A DNA stretch of 64,000 bases from Phaeovibrio sulfidiphilus (GTDB taxonomy: Bacteria; Pseudomonadota; Alphaproteobacteria; Rhodospirillales; Rhodospirillaceae), in assembly GCF_014861485.1 (NCBI RefSeq), contig NZ_JACZHT010000002.1, positions 310,001 through 374,000 on the forward strand, read 5' to 3'. Made by a program: the position numbers and the translations under genes. The notes beneath the pieces are model-generated. The model was not told where the DNA came from and did no database searches. It saw only the letters and a list, made by a program, of their open reading frames with translations. Shown here piece by piece: positions 12,770 to 21,346 of the stretch (positions are counted from its first letter, which is position 1; every line of letters starts with the position of its first letter).

Positions 12770-13792
12770 ATGCGGTATCTCCGGTATGCGCTGTTTGCTC
12801 TGGGGCTTCTGGTTTTTGTTACCGTCGGCGGAGCCTTCGGGGGGTATGTGTGGCTTGTCCGCGCCCTCGACGCTCCCGGCCCGGCGGCCGAGCCCGTCAC
12901 CCTTGTGGTGCCTCCCGGGGCCGGTCTGGCGCGGATCGCCGACCAGCTGGCCGGATCCCACGTTGTGTCGGGCTCCCTGACCTTTCGCCTGGGCGCGCGC
13001 CTGGAGGGGAAGGCCGGCTCCCTGAAGGCGGGGGAATACCAGTTCCCGGCCGGAGCCAGCATGCGCGATGTCCTGGACCAGCTCGTGTCCGGTCGCGTTG
13101 TGATCCATTCCCTGACCTTTCCCGAGGGGCTGACCACCCGGGCCATTCTGGACCTCCTGCGTGAGTCGGATGTGCTGACCGGTGACATCACCCTGACGCC
13201 TCCGGAAGGGGCCCTTCTGCCGGAAACCTTCCATGTGACCCGGGGCGAGACCCGCGACAGCGTTCTGCGCCGTATGGGGCAGGCCCGCACCGAGGCGCTG
13301 GACACCCTCTGGAAGGACCGGGCTCCCGATCTTCCGTTCTCCACCCCGGAGCAGGCTCTGGTCCTTGCCTCCATCGTCGAGAAGGAAACGGGCATGAAGG
13401 GCGAGCGCCCGCGCGTGGCGGCGGTCTTCATCAACCGCCTGCGCAAGGGCATGCCACTCCAGTCCGATCCCACAACGATCTACGGCCTGTCCGACGGGCT
13501 CGGGCGCCTGTCCCGGGACCTGACCCGCCAGGACCTGCAGGCCGACCACCCCTGGAACACCTACGTTCATGCGGGCCTGCCTCCCGGCCCCATCTGCAAT
13601 CCCGGCATTGCCTCCATCCGGGCGGTTCTCCACCCCGAGAACACCCGGGAGCTCTACTTTGTGGCCGACGGCACCGGCGGGCACGCCTTTGCCGAGACCC
13701 TGGAGGAGCATAACCGCAATGTGCGGGCCTGGCGGCGCCTGCGCGCCGAGCAGCCGTCCCCGGCCCCCGAGGCGTCCCAGCCCGCCCCGTAA
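12770..13792 (+). CDS. mltG: endolytic murein transglycosylase MltG
   Basis: Inner-membrane lytic transglycosylase that cleaves nascent glycan strands and so helps set chain length. The 340-residue product has one N-terminal membrane segment (about residues 7-29), a LysM-like region, and the YceG domain with the ASIVEKETG signature (Glu204 and Glu206, one of which is the expected catalytic acid). CAGGAG precedes the ATG. A Pro/Ala-rich tail ends the protein. This is the last gene of the fab cluster, as in related genomes; a repeat island follows directly. Confidence 0.95.
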   Translation: MRYLRYALFALGLLVFVTVGGAFGGYVWLVRALDAPGPAAEPVTLVVPPGAGLARIADQLAGSHVVSGSLTFRLGARLEGKAGSLKAGEYQFPAGASMRDVLDQLVSGRVVIHSLTFPEGLTTRAILDLLRESDVLTGDITLTPPEGALLPETFHVTRGETRDSVLRRMGQARTEALDTLWKDRAPDLPFSTPEQALVLASIVEKETGMKGERPRVAAVFINRLRKGMPLQSDPTTIYGLSDGLGRLSRDLTRQDLQADHPWNTYVHAGLPPGPICNPGIASIRAVLHPENTRELYFVADGTGGHAFAETLEEHNRNVRAWRRLRAEQPSPAPEASQPAP

Positions 13793-13810
13793 ATGGGGTG
13801 AGGCCCCAAA

Positions 13811-14046
13811 GCCGGAGGGTGCGGATATCGGGGCAGGGGAGGGTACCCGGGCGTCAGGGCCGCTGTGCGTGCGCCCTGTGGTGCCCGGCGCGCGCCGCTG
13901 GCCCAGGGGACGCCTGGCCGCTTTTTGAGCCGGAGGGTGCGGATATCGGGGCGGGGGAGGGTACCCGGGCGTCAGGGCCGCTGTGCCTGCGCCCGGTGGT
14001 GCCCGGCGCGCGCCGCTGCTCCAGCGGACGCCTTGGCCGCGTGCCG
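13811..14046. repeat. 118-bp direct tandem duplication
   Basis: Two adjacent copies of about 118 bases, the first starting at 13811 and the second at 13929; both open with GCCGGAGGGTGCGGATATCG and are nearly identical through most of their length. It begins just past the mltG stop. The high identity suggests a recent duplication. Confidence 0.9.
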
Positions 14047-14237
14047 GGCGGTTCCGCGTGCTAAGTCCCGCCAGGAGGCCCGCGTAAGCCCGTGTTGTGT
14101 TCCCCGACCGTGTCCTGATCCTGTCAGGGGCCCTTGCCCCGTGCCGGGCGGATCCGCGTTGTGAGCCGCCACGGGGCTGCCCCCCATCGTGTTTCCCGGC
14201 CGCGTCATGACCCTGCCAGGGGCCCTTCCCTGCATGC
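14041..14237. repeat. diverged tandem repeat, period about 101 bp
   Basis: Two copies starting at 14041 and 14142, both opening with GTGCCGGGCGG-TCCGCGT and both ending with a CCTG(T/C)CAGGGGCCCTT-like block. The middles are diverged, so this is older than the neighbouring 118-bp duplication. Confidence 0.75.
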
Positions 14238-14815
14238 CGGCCGCACCCGCAGTGTGGTCCCGTGGGGGATCTGTGTGCGCATTCCGTTCCTGTCAGCGCC
14301 TTCCTGAACCCTGCCCACGGTCCGGCTTCGCGGGAGGCCCGGCATCTGTGATCGGGCTCTGATCGCCGGACGGGGGCGGGGCGCCTTTTGGGGCAGGTTG
14401 GGAGGCCCATGACAGGGGGGGGGCTGTGGGGCGCATGGATCACCCTTCGTGCTTCCCCAACGCCTCTGGCGGGCCCGTAGCGGTGAGCTGCAGACCTGTC
14501 CTGATCCCATCTGTGAGAGCTGTCCGGGCCGGGCGGGTGGATCCTGCGGTCCGGGCCCTGTTTGCCTTTACCGGGTGTGTGTCTGCCTCCTGGAGCGCTT
14601 TGCGGCCCCGGAGGGCTCGTGCGGGAGTCGTCGGAGAAGCCGTGCAGGGGCATCGCACCTGAAGGCCGGGGTGCATCCGAACCAGCGCAGAAAGGGCTCG
14701 ATGTGGATCGGATCGGGCGACCGGGAGGAGCCGGGGGTGTATCGTTCAAGTCGACGTCAGGGGGGTGAAACACCGTCGGACGGGGCACGTGGCGGCCACC
14801 GTGAGATGGGGTGCG

Positions 14816-15090
14816 CAGGGGCCTGTCAGATCAAACAGGCACGCGCATGCGAACCGGCATGGGACCAGACCGCGCGGGCGCCAGAGCGTGTCTGGAAAGC
14901 CAGTCAGTTTGGAGAGCAGGGGGATGCGGGCATGCCTCGTCGGACGCGGCCGGGAGTCGCGTTTGGCGGTCACCGGCAGGGGCCTGTCAGACCACACAGG
15001 CAGCGTCCATGCGAAGTCGGCCGGGAACAAACCGCGCCGTCGCTAAGACTGACTGGAAAACCCGTCAGCCGGGTGAACATGGGGATCGCG
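14816..15090. repeat. diverged tandem repeat, period about 161 bp
   Basis: The block CAGGGGCCTGTCAGA occurs at 14816 and 14977. After each copy the same order of weaker matches follows (CATGCGAA, ACCGCGC, CTGGAAA, GTCAG, GGGGAT). The GGCCTGTCAGA-N4-ACAGGC part forms a short inverted repeat in both copies. Confidence 0.7.
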
Positions 15091-15128
15091 CGGCCATTGG
15101 GACGCCCCCAATTTGGGACTTCCGGAAA

Positions 15129-15205
15129 TGGCGCGAGTGACGGGACTTGAACCCGCGACCTCTGGCGTGACAGGCCAGCGCTCTAACCAACTGAGCTACA
15201 CCCGC
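15129..15205 (-). tRNA. tRNA-Asp (anticodon GTC)
   Basis: Full cloverleaf on the minus strand, 77 bases including encoded CCA. Acceptor GCGGGTG pairs with CACTCGC; the anticodon stem is CTGGC/GCCAG with loop CTGTCAC giving anticodon GTC; the T arm contains GGTTCAAGTCC. It is the second of two identical copies in the same transcript, 30 bases downstream of the first. Confidence 0.97.
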
Positions 15206-15235
15206 GCAGCATAAACCGCGTAGGCAGAAAGGAAG

Positions 15236-15312
15236 TGGCGCGAGTGACGGGACTTGAACCCGCGACCTCTGGCGTGACAGGCCAGCGCTCTAACCAACTG
15301 AGCTACACCCGC
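15236..15312 (-). tRNA. tRNA-Asp (anticodon GTC), first copy
   Basis: Identical to the copy at 15129-15205 across all 77 bases, including the encoded CCA and anticodon GTC. It is promoter-proximal: a well-spaced -35/-10 pair lies just upstream on the minus strand. Confidence 0.97.
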
Positions 15313-15333
15313 TTCCTTCTGCGTGGACGCCGC

Positions 15334-15362
15334 TTTCTAGCCGTATCGCGCCCGGCAGGCAA
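15334..15362 (-). promoter_or_regulatory. sigma-70-type promoter of the tRNA-Asp pair
   Basis: On the minus strand TTGCCT (-35, 15362-15357), a 17-base spacer, then TAGAAA (-10, 15339-15334). This places the start of transcription about 10-15 bases before the first tRNA. Spacing is ideal and both hexamers are close to consensus. Confidence 0.65.
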
Positions 15363-15414
15363 GCATTATTTTTCGGGTCGGGTGTATTTCCTGTTCGTGC
15401 CGGAGTTCGGGGGC

Positions 15415-15951
15415 TCAGCCCTCCAGATCGACCTTGTGCACGGTGGGTGTGGTTTGCGGGCGTCCGGACGGATTGGCGTTGTCCTCGCGGCGCACGGTTC
15501 CCGTATCCGCCGGCGTGGAGACCATGGCCGGTGCCGTGGAGGCGACCACGGTGGCCGCTGCCTGAACTTCCGGTGCGCCATCTCCCACCGTATGGGTGGC
15601 CTCGCGGGTCATCGCGTTGGCCTCGGCGACCTCACGGGGCTGGACGACGGTTTCTTTCGTCGTCTGGGCGGCCTGAAGCTCCTGATAGGCAATAACGCGC
15701 TCACGCGACGGAACCTGAAACGAGATCTGGTCGCCCCAGGCAAACTGGGCCACGTTCACGTACAGGTCCGGATCGAGAATGGTCCGGGGATTGATTTTGA
15801 TCGGGCTCACCAGAGACTCCGACGGAGTCTGCCCTGTGGCGGCGGCCGGTGTCGGCGCGGCCGGCATGCCGGTCGCAAGGGATGTGTCCAGCGGTGCGTA
15901 GGCCGACCGGGATGCCGCGGTCCCGGCGAAACGGATATCGTGTCCAGACAT
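15415..15951 (-). CDS. hypothetical protein, 178 residues
   Basis: Not recognised with confidence. The ATG at 15951 has AGGAGG/AGGAAG upstream. The product starts MSGHDIRFAGTAAS, has no signal peptide or membrane segment, is rich in Ala, Thr and Pro at both ends, and has a compact central part (about residues 70-110) including INPRTILDPDLYVNV and QVPSRERVIAYQE. That core faintly recalls small Rhodospirillales proteins with a DP...PS...AY pattern found near flagellar genes, but this is only an impression. The gene stands alone between the tRNAs and a 366-base gap before the DUF815 gene. Confidence 0.7.
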   Translation of the reverse strand: MSGHDIRFAGTAASRSAYAPLDTSLATGMPAAPTPAAATGQTPSESLVSPIKINPRTILDPDLYVNVAQFAWGDQISFQVPSRERVIAYQELQAAQTTKETVVQPREVAEANAMTREATHTVGDGAPEVQAAATVVASTAPAMVSTPADTGTVRREDNANPSGRPQTTPTVHKVDLEG

Positions 15952-16264
15952 GGCTTCCTGCCCTCCTGATTTCGAAATGCGTGTCCGGGCGGTAAACCCA
16001 GTTCCGCTCATCTCAAAAATATAAAGTAACGGGCAACCGGATGCAAGCATCGCCGGCAGCGCGTTGTTCCCCAAGGCTGTGGTTGTTGACAAACACACCC
16101 GTAAAGAACTTCGGGCAACCTTCGGATTTAAAACCGTTTTTGGGGTCTGTGCTCGGTCTGTGACATGCGTGGGGAGGAAGATGGGGTCCGTTCTCCACCT
16201 GACTCCCGGCGGGCGCAGGGCGTTTCCCGTGTCCTGCGGGGCCCGCAGGCCCCTGTGGAGTCAC
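15952..16264. other. intergenic region, no gene seen
   Basis: Spacer upstream of the 178-residue hypothetical gene, partly AT-richer than its surroundings (about 16020-16150). It must carry that gene's promoter, but no clear -35/-10 pair stands out. Confidence 0.4.
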
Positions 16265-16292
16265 AAAAAAACCCCCGCAGGCTCTGCGGGGG
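16265..16292 (-). terminator. intrinsic terminator of DUF815 ATPase gene
   Basis: Stem CCCCCGCAG/CTGCGGGGG (9 bp, three-base loop) followed on the minus strand by seven T residues. It lies 26 bases past the stop of the DUF815 gene. Confidence 0.92.
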
Positions 16293-16317
16293 TCGGGATG
16301 CGAGTCGGGTCGCTGGA

Positions 16318-17217
16318 TCAGGGGCTGAGGCGGGTCTGTTTCTTTCCGGCCAGATCCAGGATGAACTGCCATGCGGTGCGCCCGGATCGGGATCCCCGGG
16401 TGAGGGCCCACTCGAGCGAGCTGTGCCGGATGGCGTCCCAGTCCCCGTCCAGGAGGCCGTAGTGGCGGACGTAGCCCTCGACAATGGCGAGGTAGGTGTC
16501 CTGGTCCATGTTGTGGAAGCCCAGCCAGAGGCCGAAGCGGTCCGAGAGGCTGACCTTCTCCTCCACGGCCTCGCCCGCGTGGATGGCGGTGGAGCTCTCG
16601 TTCTCGATCATCTCCCGGGCCAGGAGGTGGCGCCGGTTCGACGTGGCATAAAGCACCACGTTGTCGGGGCGCCCCTGGATGCCTCCGTCCAGAACCGCCT
16701 TCAGGGACTTGTAGCTGGTGTCATGGGAGTCGAACGACAGGTCGTCGCAGAAAAGAATGCACCGGCGCGGCGCTCTCGAGAGCCGCGCCAGCAGCGCGGG
16801 AAGGGTGGCGATGTCCTCCCGGTGGATCTCCACCAGGGCCAGCCGGGGCTGCCCGGCCTGATCGCGCTCCGTGTTCACCGCGCCGTGGACCGCCTTGACC
16901 AGGGCGGATTTTCCCGTGCCCCGCGCGCCCCAGAGCAGGGCGTTGTTGGCCGGCAGGCCCGCCGCAAAATGACGGGTGTTCTCCAGAAGGATGCGGCTCT
17001 GGTGCGCAAGCCCCTGAAGAAGCGTCAGGTCGACCCGGTTGATTCGGGCCACCGGCTGCACGTCCTGTGTCGCGGGGGACCAGATGAAGGCGTCCGCACC
17101 GTCCAGGTCGGGGGCGGCGGGCGGCGGCGGGCTGAGGCGCTCAAGGGCCTCGGCGATGCGGCGCAAAAGCGGCGTGGCGCCGTCTGCGCCGGGGGTGGAG
17201 AAAAGAGTCCCTTCCAT
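16318..17217 (-). CDS. DUF815 family AAA+ type ATPase
   Basis: P-loop ATPase of the DUF815 (COG2607) family, function not established. The 299-residue product shows Walker A GARGTGKS (97-104), Walker B CILFCDDLSFD, and the family motif YATSNRRHLL with a sensor-like Asn. No membrane segments. The ATG at 17217 is preferred over an upstream in-frame start at 17325 because GGGAAG lies at a suitable distance and the family begins near here. Divergent from yajC, as in many alphaproteobacteria. Confidence 0.92.
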   Translation of the reverse strand: MEGTLFSTPGADGATPLLRRIAEALERLSPPPPAAPDLDGADAFIWSPATQDVQPVARINRVDLTLLQGLAHQSRILLENTRHFAAGLPANNALLWGARGTGKSALVKAVHGAVNTERDQAGQPRLALVEIHREDIATLPALLARLSRAPRRCILFCDDLSFDSHDTSYKSLKAVLDGGIQGRPDNVVLYATSNRRHLLAREMIENESSTAIHAGEAVEEKVSLSDRFGLWLGFHNMDQDTYLAIVEGYVRHYGLLDGDWDAIRHSSLEWALTRGSRSGRTAWQFILDLAGKKQTRLSP

Positions 17218-17379
17218 TTTGTCCGGCTTCCCTGCAAGATTTGACAACGCTGTGGAAATGCTCGGTCGTCTAGGTGTTTGCAAGCGACCAAAGGCCGAGT
17301 ATAGTGCCCGCTTCAATCCCGGCAAGGCGCATGTGCGTCCGGGCTTTCATTCACACCTTTGCGGATGTTCGAGGATTTC

Positions 17380-17826
17380 ATGCTGATTTCTGACGCCTAC
17401 GCGCAAGCGGCCGACGGGGCCGGTGCCGGTTTTCTCGGCGGAGGGTTCGAGTCGTTCGTGCCTCTCCTGCTGATCGTCGTCGTTTTTTACTTCCTGCTCA
17501 TCCGTCCGCAGCAGAAGCGGATGAAAGAGCACAAGGCCATGCTGGCCTCGATCAAGCGCAAGGACCGGATCGTGACCGGCGGCGGCGTGGTCGGCACGGT
17601 GATCAAGGTCGAGAACGAGGCCGAGCTTCTGGTCGAGGTGGCCGAGAACGTCCGTGTCCGTGTCATGCGTGACATGGTGGCGACGGTTCTGACCCACGGC
17701 GACGGCGCTGCTGCCGGCGGCGACAAGGGCAAGCCGGCCGCCGAGGCGACCGCGGAGACGAAAAAGGCTGATGAGGCGGCCAGCGGCAGTGCCTCGAAGC
17801 TCAAAGGCCTTCTGGACAAGAAGTAG
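17380..17826 (+). CDS. yajC: preprotein translocase subunit YajC
   Basis: Small inner-membrane partner of the SecDF complex. 148 residues: short periplasmic N terminus (MLISDAYAQA), one membrane segment (about 27-45), the YajC signature FLLIRPQQKRMKEH, and a beta domain, then an Ala/Lys-rich tail longer than in E. coli. ATG 17380 is preferred because GAGGA lies just upstream; in-frame starts at 17359 and 17365 lack one. It begins the yajC-secD-secF group, although 787 bases separate it from secD here. Confidence 0.95.
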   Translation: MLISDAYAQAADGAGAGFLGGGFESFVPLLLIVVVFYFLLIRPQQKRMKEHKAMLASIKRKDRIVTGGGVVGTVIKVENEAELLVEVAENVRVRVMRDMVATVLTHGDGAAAGGDKGKPAAEATAETKKADEAASGSASKLKGLLDKK

Positions 17827-17829
17827 CCC

Positions 17830-18414
17830 TTGCTCCGCTTGCGCGCCATCCGGTCCTCTGTGCCCGGGCCTGCTGGGTCCGGGTCCACCGTATCCGGGCC
17901 CCCTGTTTCCGGTGGGGCGGCTTCGTCCGCCCTTCCGTCCGGAGGCAGGTCGCCGTCTCGTCTGAGACCGGGCCCACGGACCGATGAGAAATGGACTCTG
18001 GCCCTGGCCGTCCTTCTGGGACTGGCCGGGGTTGCGCTTGTCTGGCAGGCGGCGGGCGTGGGCGTGCACAGCGTGTCCCCCGTTTCCACGCTCGGCAAGG
18101 CGTCCGGAGGCGTGCCCGGAGAGACCCGCCGCCCGGCAGAGCGTTCGGGCGCGGCGGAGACGGTCGGGGCGCTCCTGGCCCGGTCCGGGGTGATCTGCCC
18201 CGGCAGCAATCCCAAAAGCCCCCATGCCTTTGTGTCCGGTGTCCGGCCCCGTCCGGTCTCCGGTGCGTGTGTGTCCAGCGTCCGGGCTCCCGCAGAGGGG
18301 TTCCACGCCCCGCGAACCCGTCCCGGCCCCGGCCATGACCGGTTCGAGTGCCAGGCCGAACCCGGAGCCAGCTGGCGATCCGGCGCCTGTCCGGCGTTCG
18401 GGCGCAGCGTCTGA
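17830..18414 (+). CDS. possible small membrane protein between yajC and secD
   Basis: A 194-codon frame beginning TTG just after the yajC stop. It has one strongly hydrophobic stretch (WTLALAVLLGLAGVALVW) flanked by charged residues, and codon third positions are GC-rich like those of neighbouring genes. Against it: weak start, no recognised family, Pro/Gly-rich remainder, and repetitive GTCCGG-rich DNA near 18230-18290. It may be a fast-evolving membrane protein or simply spacer. If spacer, the whole 17827-18613 stretch is gene-free. Confidence 0.3.
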   Translation: MLRLRAIRSSVPGPAGSGSTVSGPPVSGGAASSALPSGGRSPSRLRPGPRTDEKWTLALAVLLGLAGVALVWQAAGVGVHSVSPVSTLGKASGGVPGETRRPAERSGAAETVGALLARSGVICPGSNPKSPHAFVSGVRPRPVSGACVSSVRAPAEGFHAPRTRPGPGHDRFECQAEPGASWRSGACPAFGRSV

Positions 18415-18613
18415 TCTGACACCTGCCCCGAAGCCCCTTCCGTGCCGCGCCGCTCCCCCTGGAGCGTGGGCGCAGCCGGAGGCCCTCTTCCGCACATCCA
18501 GAGCCTTGCGGGCCGGCTGAACGGGCCCGCTGCCCGCCGGTGCCCTTTTGCCCGACGGTCCCTGTGCCTCTGGAATGCTCTCTGTCTTCGAAAACAAAGA
18601 AAGCGAAGAACGC

Positions 18614-20185
18614 ATGTTGTCCTATGGCAGATGGAAGATGACCCTGGTGATCCTGGTATCGCTGGCGGGTCTCATCTTCACCATTCCGAACGCGTTTCGC
18701 GACCGGGCGGCCGAATGGCCGAACTGGTTCCAGCCCATCACCCTGGGCCTCGACCTCCAGGGGGGCTCGTACCTCCTGCTCCAGGTCGAGTATCAGGAGC
18801 TGATGAAGGAGCACCTGAACTCCCTTCTTGACGAGGCCCGCACGGGTCTGCGCAAGGAGCGGATCCCCTACACCGGCCTCAAGGTCGACGGGGATGCGGT
18901 GGTGCTCAAGATCCCCTCGGAGGAGGAGCGCCCCCGCGCGCTTCGCCTGCTGCGCGGCCAGGCCGCCAGCGCCGGGGCCCTTCTCACCTCCGGGGAGGAC
19001 GGGCAGGTCCGGATCCAGTTCTCGCCCGAGGAGATCGAGAACCAGCGCACCTGGGCCATCGAGCAGTCCATCGACATCGTCCGCCGCCGCGTGGACGAGA
19101 CGGGAACCCGCGAGCCCACCATCCAGCGCCAGGGCGCGGACCGCATCATTGTCGAGCTTCCGGGCATCGACGATCCCGAGCGCGTCAAGGCCCTGATCGG
19201 CAAGACCGCCAAGCTGACCTTCCACCTGCTGGACACCAGTGTCACCGAGGAGGATCTGGCCAACCGGCGTGTGCCCTACGGGTCCATGATCCTGCCCAAC
19301 GCCGAGGCGGGCCGGGCGGGCGAGGTTCCCTGGTACGCGGTCAAGAAGGCCGTCCAGCTGACGGGTGACCACCTGATCAAGGCGGGGATCGAGTACGACA
19401 AGGGTGCTCCCGCGGTCAGCTTCCAGTTCGACACGGTGGGCGGCCGCAAGTTCGGCCAGGTGACCACGGACAACGGTGGCGGCTTCCTTGCCATCGTCCT
19501 TGACGGCAAGGTCATCAGCGCGCCGCGGATCCGCGAGCCCATCACGGGCGGTCGCGGCATCATCACCGGTACGTTCACCTCCCAGGAGGCGGCGGACCTT
19601 GCCCTTCTGCTGCGCGCCGGTGCCCTTCCGGCTCCGCTCACGCCCATCGAGGAGCGGACGGTCGGCCCCGGGCTCGGACAGGACAGTATCGACGCGGGCA
19701 AACTGGCCTCGGTTCTGGGCGCCTGTGCGGTGTTTGTGTTCATGGTGGTGTGCTACGGTCTGTTCGGCCTGTTTGCCAGCCTTGCGCTGATGGTCAACAT
19801 CGTGCTTCTGCTTGGGCTTCTCGGAGCCATCGGCGCCACCCTCACCCTGCCGGGCATCGCGGGTATCGCCCTGACCATCGGTATGGCGGTGGACGCGAAC
19901 GTCCTGATCTTCGAGCGCATACGCGAGGAGGCCATGGGCGGGCGAACACCGGTGAACGCTGTGGAGACGGGCTTTACCAACGCCTTCTCCGCCATTTTCG
20001 ATGCGAACATCACCACGCTGTTTGCGGCCATGCTCCTTTACTACTTCGGGACGGGCCCGGTTCGCGGCTTTGCGGTGACGCTGGCGCTCGGTGTGCTGAC
20101 CTCCATGTTTACGGCGATCATGGTGACGCACGCGATCATTCACGTCTGGCTGCGTCGTGCGCGGCCCAAAACCATTCCGCTTTGA
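18614..20185 (+). CDS. secD: protein translocase subunit SecD
   Basis: Inner-membrane, proton-driven subunit that helps pull exported proteins through SecYEG. 523 residues with an N-terminal membrane segment (VILVSLAGLIFTIPNAF), the D-L-Q-G-G-S motif near residue 52, a large periplasmic domain, and five further membrane segments in the C-terminal third containing GMAVDANVLIFERIREE. ATG 18614 gives the expected short N terminus. secF follows after ten bases. Confidence 0.97.
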   Translation: MLSYGRWKMTLVILVSLAGLIFTIPNAFRDRAAEWPNWFQPITLGLDLQGGSYLLLQVEYQELMKEHLNSLLDEARTGLRKERIPYTGLKVDGDAVVLKIPSEEERPRALRLLRGQAASAGALLTSGEDGQVRIQFSPEEIENQRTWAIEQSIDIVRRRVDETGTREPTIQRQGADRIIVELPGIDDPERVKALIGKTAKLTFHLLDTSVTEEDLANRRVPYGSMILPNAEAGRAGEVPWYAVKKAVQLTGDHLIKAGIEYDKGAPAVSFQFDTVGGRKFGQVTTDNGGGFLAIVLDGKVISAPRIREPITGGRGIITGTFTSQEAADLALLLRAGALPAPLTPIEERTVGPGLGQDSIDAGKLASVLGACAVFVFMVVCYGLFGLFASLALMVNIVLLLGLLGAIGATLTLPGIAGIALTIGMAVDANVLIFERIREEAMGGRTPVNAVETGFTNAFSAIFDANITTLFAAMLLYYFGTGPVRGFAVTLALGVLTSMFTAIMVTHAIIHVWLRRARPKTIPL

Positions 20186-20195
20186 GGTGAGGGTC

Positions 20196-21311
20196 ATGGC
20201 ACTTTTTCCCCTCCGGTTCATACCGGACAATACCCGGATCGATTTTATTCGGGGACGCTGGGTCGCGTTCATCTTCTCGGGTATTTTTATGGTCGTGTGC
20301 GCGGTTTCGATCGCGGTCCAGGGCCTGAACTTCGGCATCGACTTCACCGGCGGTGTGCTGGTGGAGGCGCGTCTCGAGAACAACCGGGATCTGGGCCAGT
20401 TGCGCTCGGATCTGAACAACCGGGTGGCTGGCGAGATTTCCCTGACCACCTTCGGCGGCGACGACCGCAACCTTATGATCCGCATTCCGCTCCAGCCCGG
20501 CGGCGAGGAGGCCGACATTGCGGCGCTCGCCCAGGTGAAGGAGCTTCTGGGGTCCGGGGTTGACTATCGCCGCACCGAGCTGGTGGGCCCGAAGGTGGGC
20601 GGCGAGCTGGTCCGCAACGGCATCTACGCGGTCGTGTGCGCCATGCTGGCCATGACCGTGTACCTCTGGTTCCGGTTCGAGTGGCAGTACGCGCTCGGAT
20701 GCCTTCTGGCGCTGATCCACGACGTGCTTGTGACGGTGGGCTTCTTCTCGTTGCTTCAGGTCCAGTTCGACCTGACGTCCATCGCGGCGGTGATGACGGT
20801 GGCGGGGTACTCCATCAACGACACCATCGTCATCTTCGACCGCATGCGCGAGGAGATGCGCCGCTACAAGAAGATGCCCATCCCCGAGGTGATCAACCTG
20901 TCCATCAACCGGACGCTCTCGCGCACGGTGATGACCAGTGGCACGACCCTTCTTGCGCTGCTGTGCCTGTTCCTGTTCGGCGGCGACGTGCTCCGGATTT
21001 TCAGCCTTGCGATCATCTGGGGTATCTTTGTGGGGACGTACTCGTCCATCTACATCTCGGCTCCGGCCCTGCTGTACTTCCGCTTCTCGCGCAGCGGGGA
21101 GGGCGACACGCCCAAGGCCGCGCCGGATGCGCGCACGGGCCGCACCCGTCTTGCCGACGGCACCGAGCTCGAGGCCGCCAGCGGTGCGGACCTTGCGTTC
21201 CGGGCCGCCCGGGCGGAAGCCGAGTTCCTGGGCAACGATGGGGCCTCCCCCACCCGTGAGGGCGGGCGTCGCACCGGCCCGGTGGTCGGCCGTCCCCGGC
21301 GCAAGCCCTGA
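20196..21311 (+). CDS. secF: protein translocase subunit SecF
   Basis: Partner of SecD. 371 residues, six predicted membrane segments, N-terminal FGIDFTGGVLVE motif, and GYSINDTIVIFDRMREE in the C-terminal half. GAGGTGAGGG precedes the ATG. SecF proteins are usually about 310-320 residues; here about 65 extra residues after residue 300 form a hydrophilic, Gly/Arg/Ala-rich cytoplasmic tail (starting near SGEGDTPKAAPD). It is followed by a hairpin and then a Mth938-like gene, the usual alphaproteobacterial order. Confidence 0.96.
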   Translation: MALFPLRFIPDNTRIDFIRGRWVAFIFSGIFMVVCAVSIAVQGLNFGIDFTGGVLVEARLENNRDLGQLRSDLNNRVAGEISLTTFGGDDRNLMIRIPLQPGGEEADIAALAQVKELLGSGVDYRRTELVGPKVGGELVRNGIYAVVCAMLAMTVYLWFRFEWQYALGCLLALIHDVLVTVGFFSLLQVQFDLTSIAAVMTVAGYSINDTIVIFDRMREEMRRYKKMPIPEVINLSINRTLSRTVMTSGTTLLALLCLFLFGGDVLRIFSLAIIWGIFVGTYSSIYISAPALLYFRFSRSGEGDTPKAAPDARTGRTRLADGTELEAASGADLAFRAARAEAEFLGNDGASPTREGGRRTGPVVGRPRRKP

Positions 21312-21315
21312 TGCA

Positions 21316-21346
21316 GGATCCCGGGGCGCTTTCGGGTGCCCCGGAT
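21316..21346 (+). terminator. hairpin after secF, possible terminator
   Basis: GGATCCCGGGGC pairs with GCCCCGGATCC (one bulged base) five bases past the secF stop. There is no T run after it, so termination would have to be Rho-assisted or it may protect the 3' end. Confidence 0.4.

Larger units (their letters stand above)
13793..15128. other. gene-free repeat island between mltG and tRNA-Asp
   Basis: About 1.3 kb without a credible gene. Many short GC-rich open frames exist on both strands, none with a recognisable domain or convincing start. The region contains three different tandem repeat families, listed separately; between them (about 14238-14815) I see only unstructured GC-rich sequence. 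Confidence 0.6.

Noticed and set aside
14741-14760. GTTCAAGTC motif resembling a tRNA T arm
   Set aside because: No matching acceptor, D or anticodon arms could be folded around it.
13793-15128. genomic island or prophage remnant next to tRNA genes
   Set aside because: No integrase, transposase or duplicated tRNA 3' end is present; the second tRNA is a complete gene, not an att fragment.
17801-20518. 905-codon open frame opposite secD and secF
   Set aside because: Antisense shadow of two intact Sec genes; composition biased, no start signal or domain.
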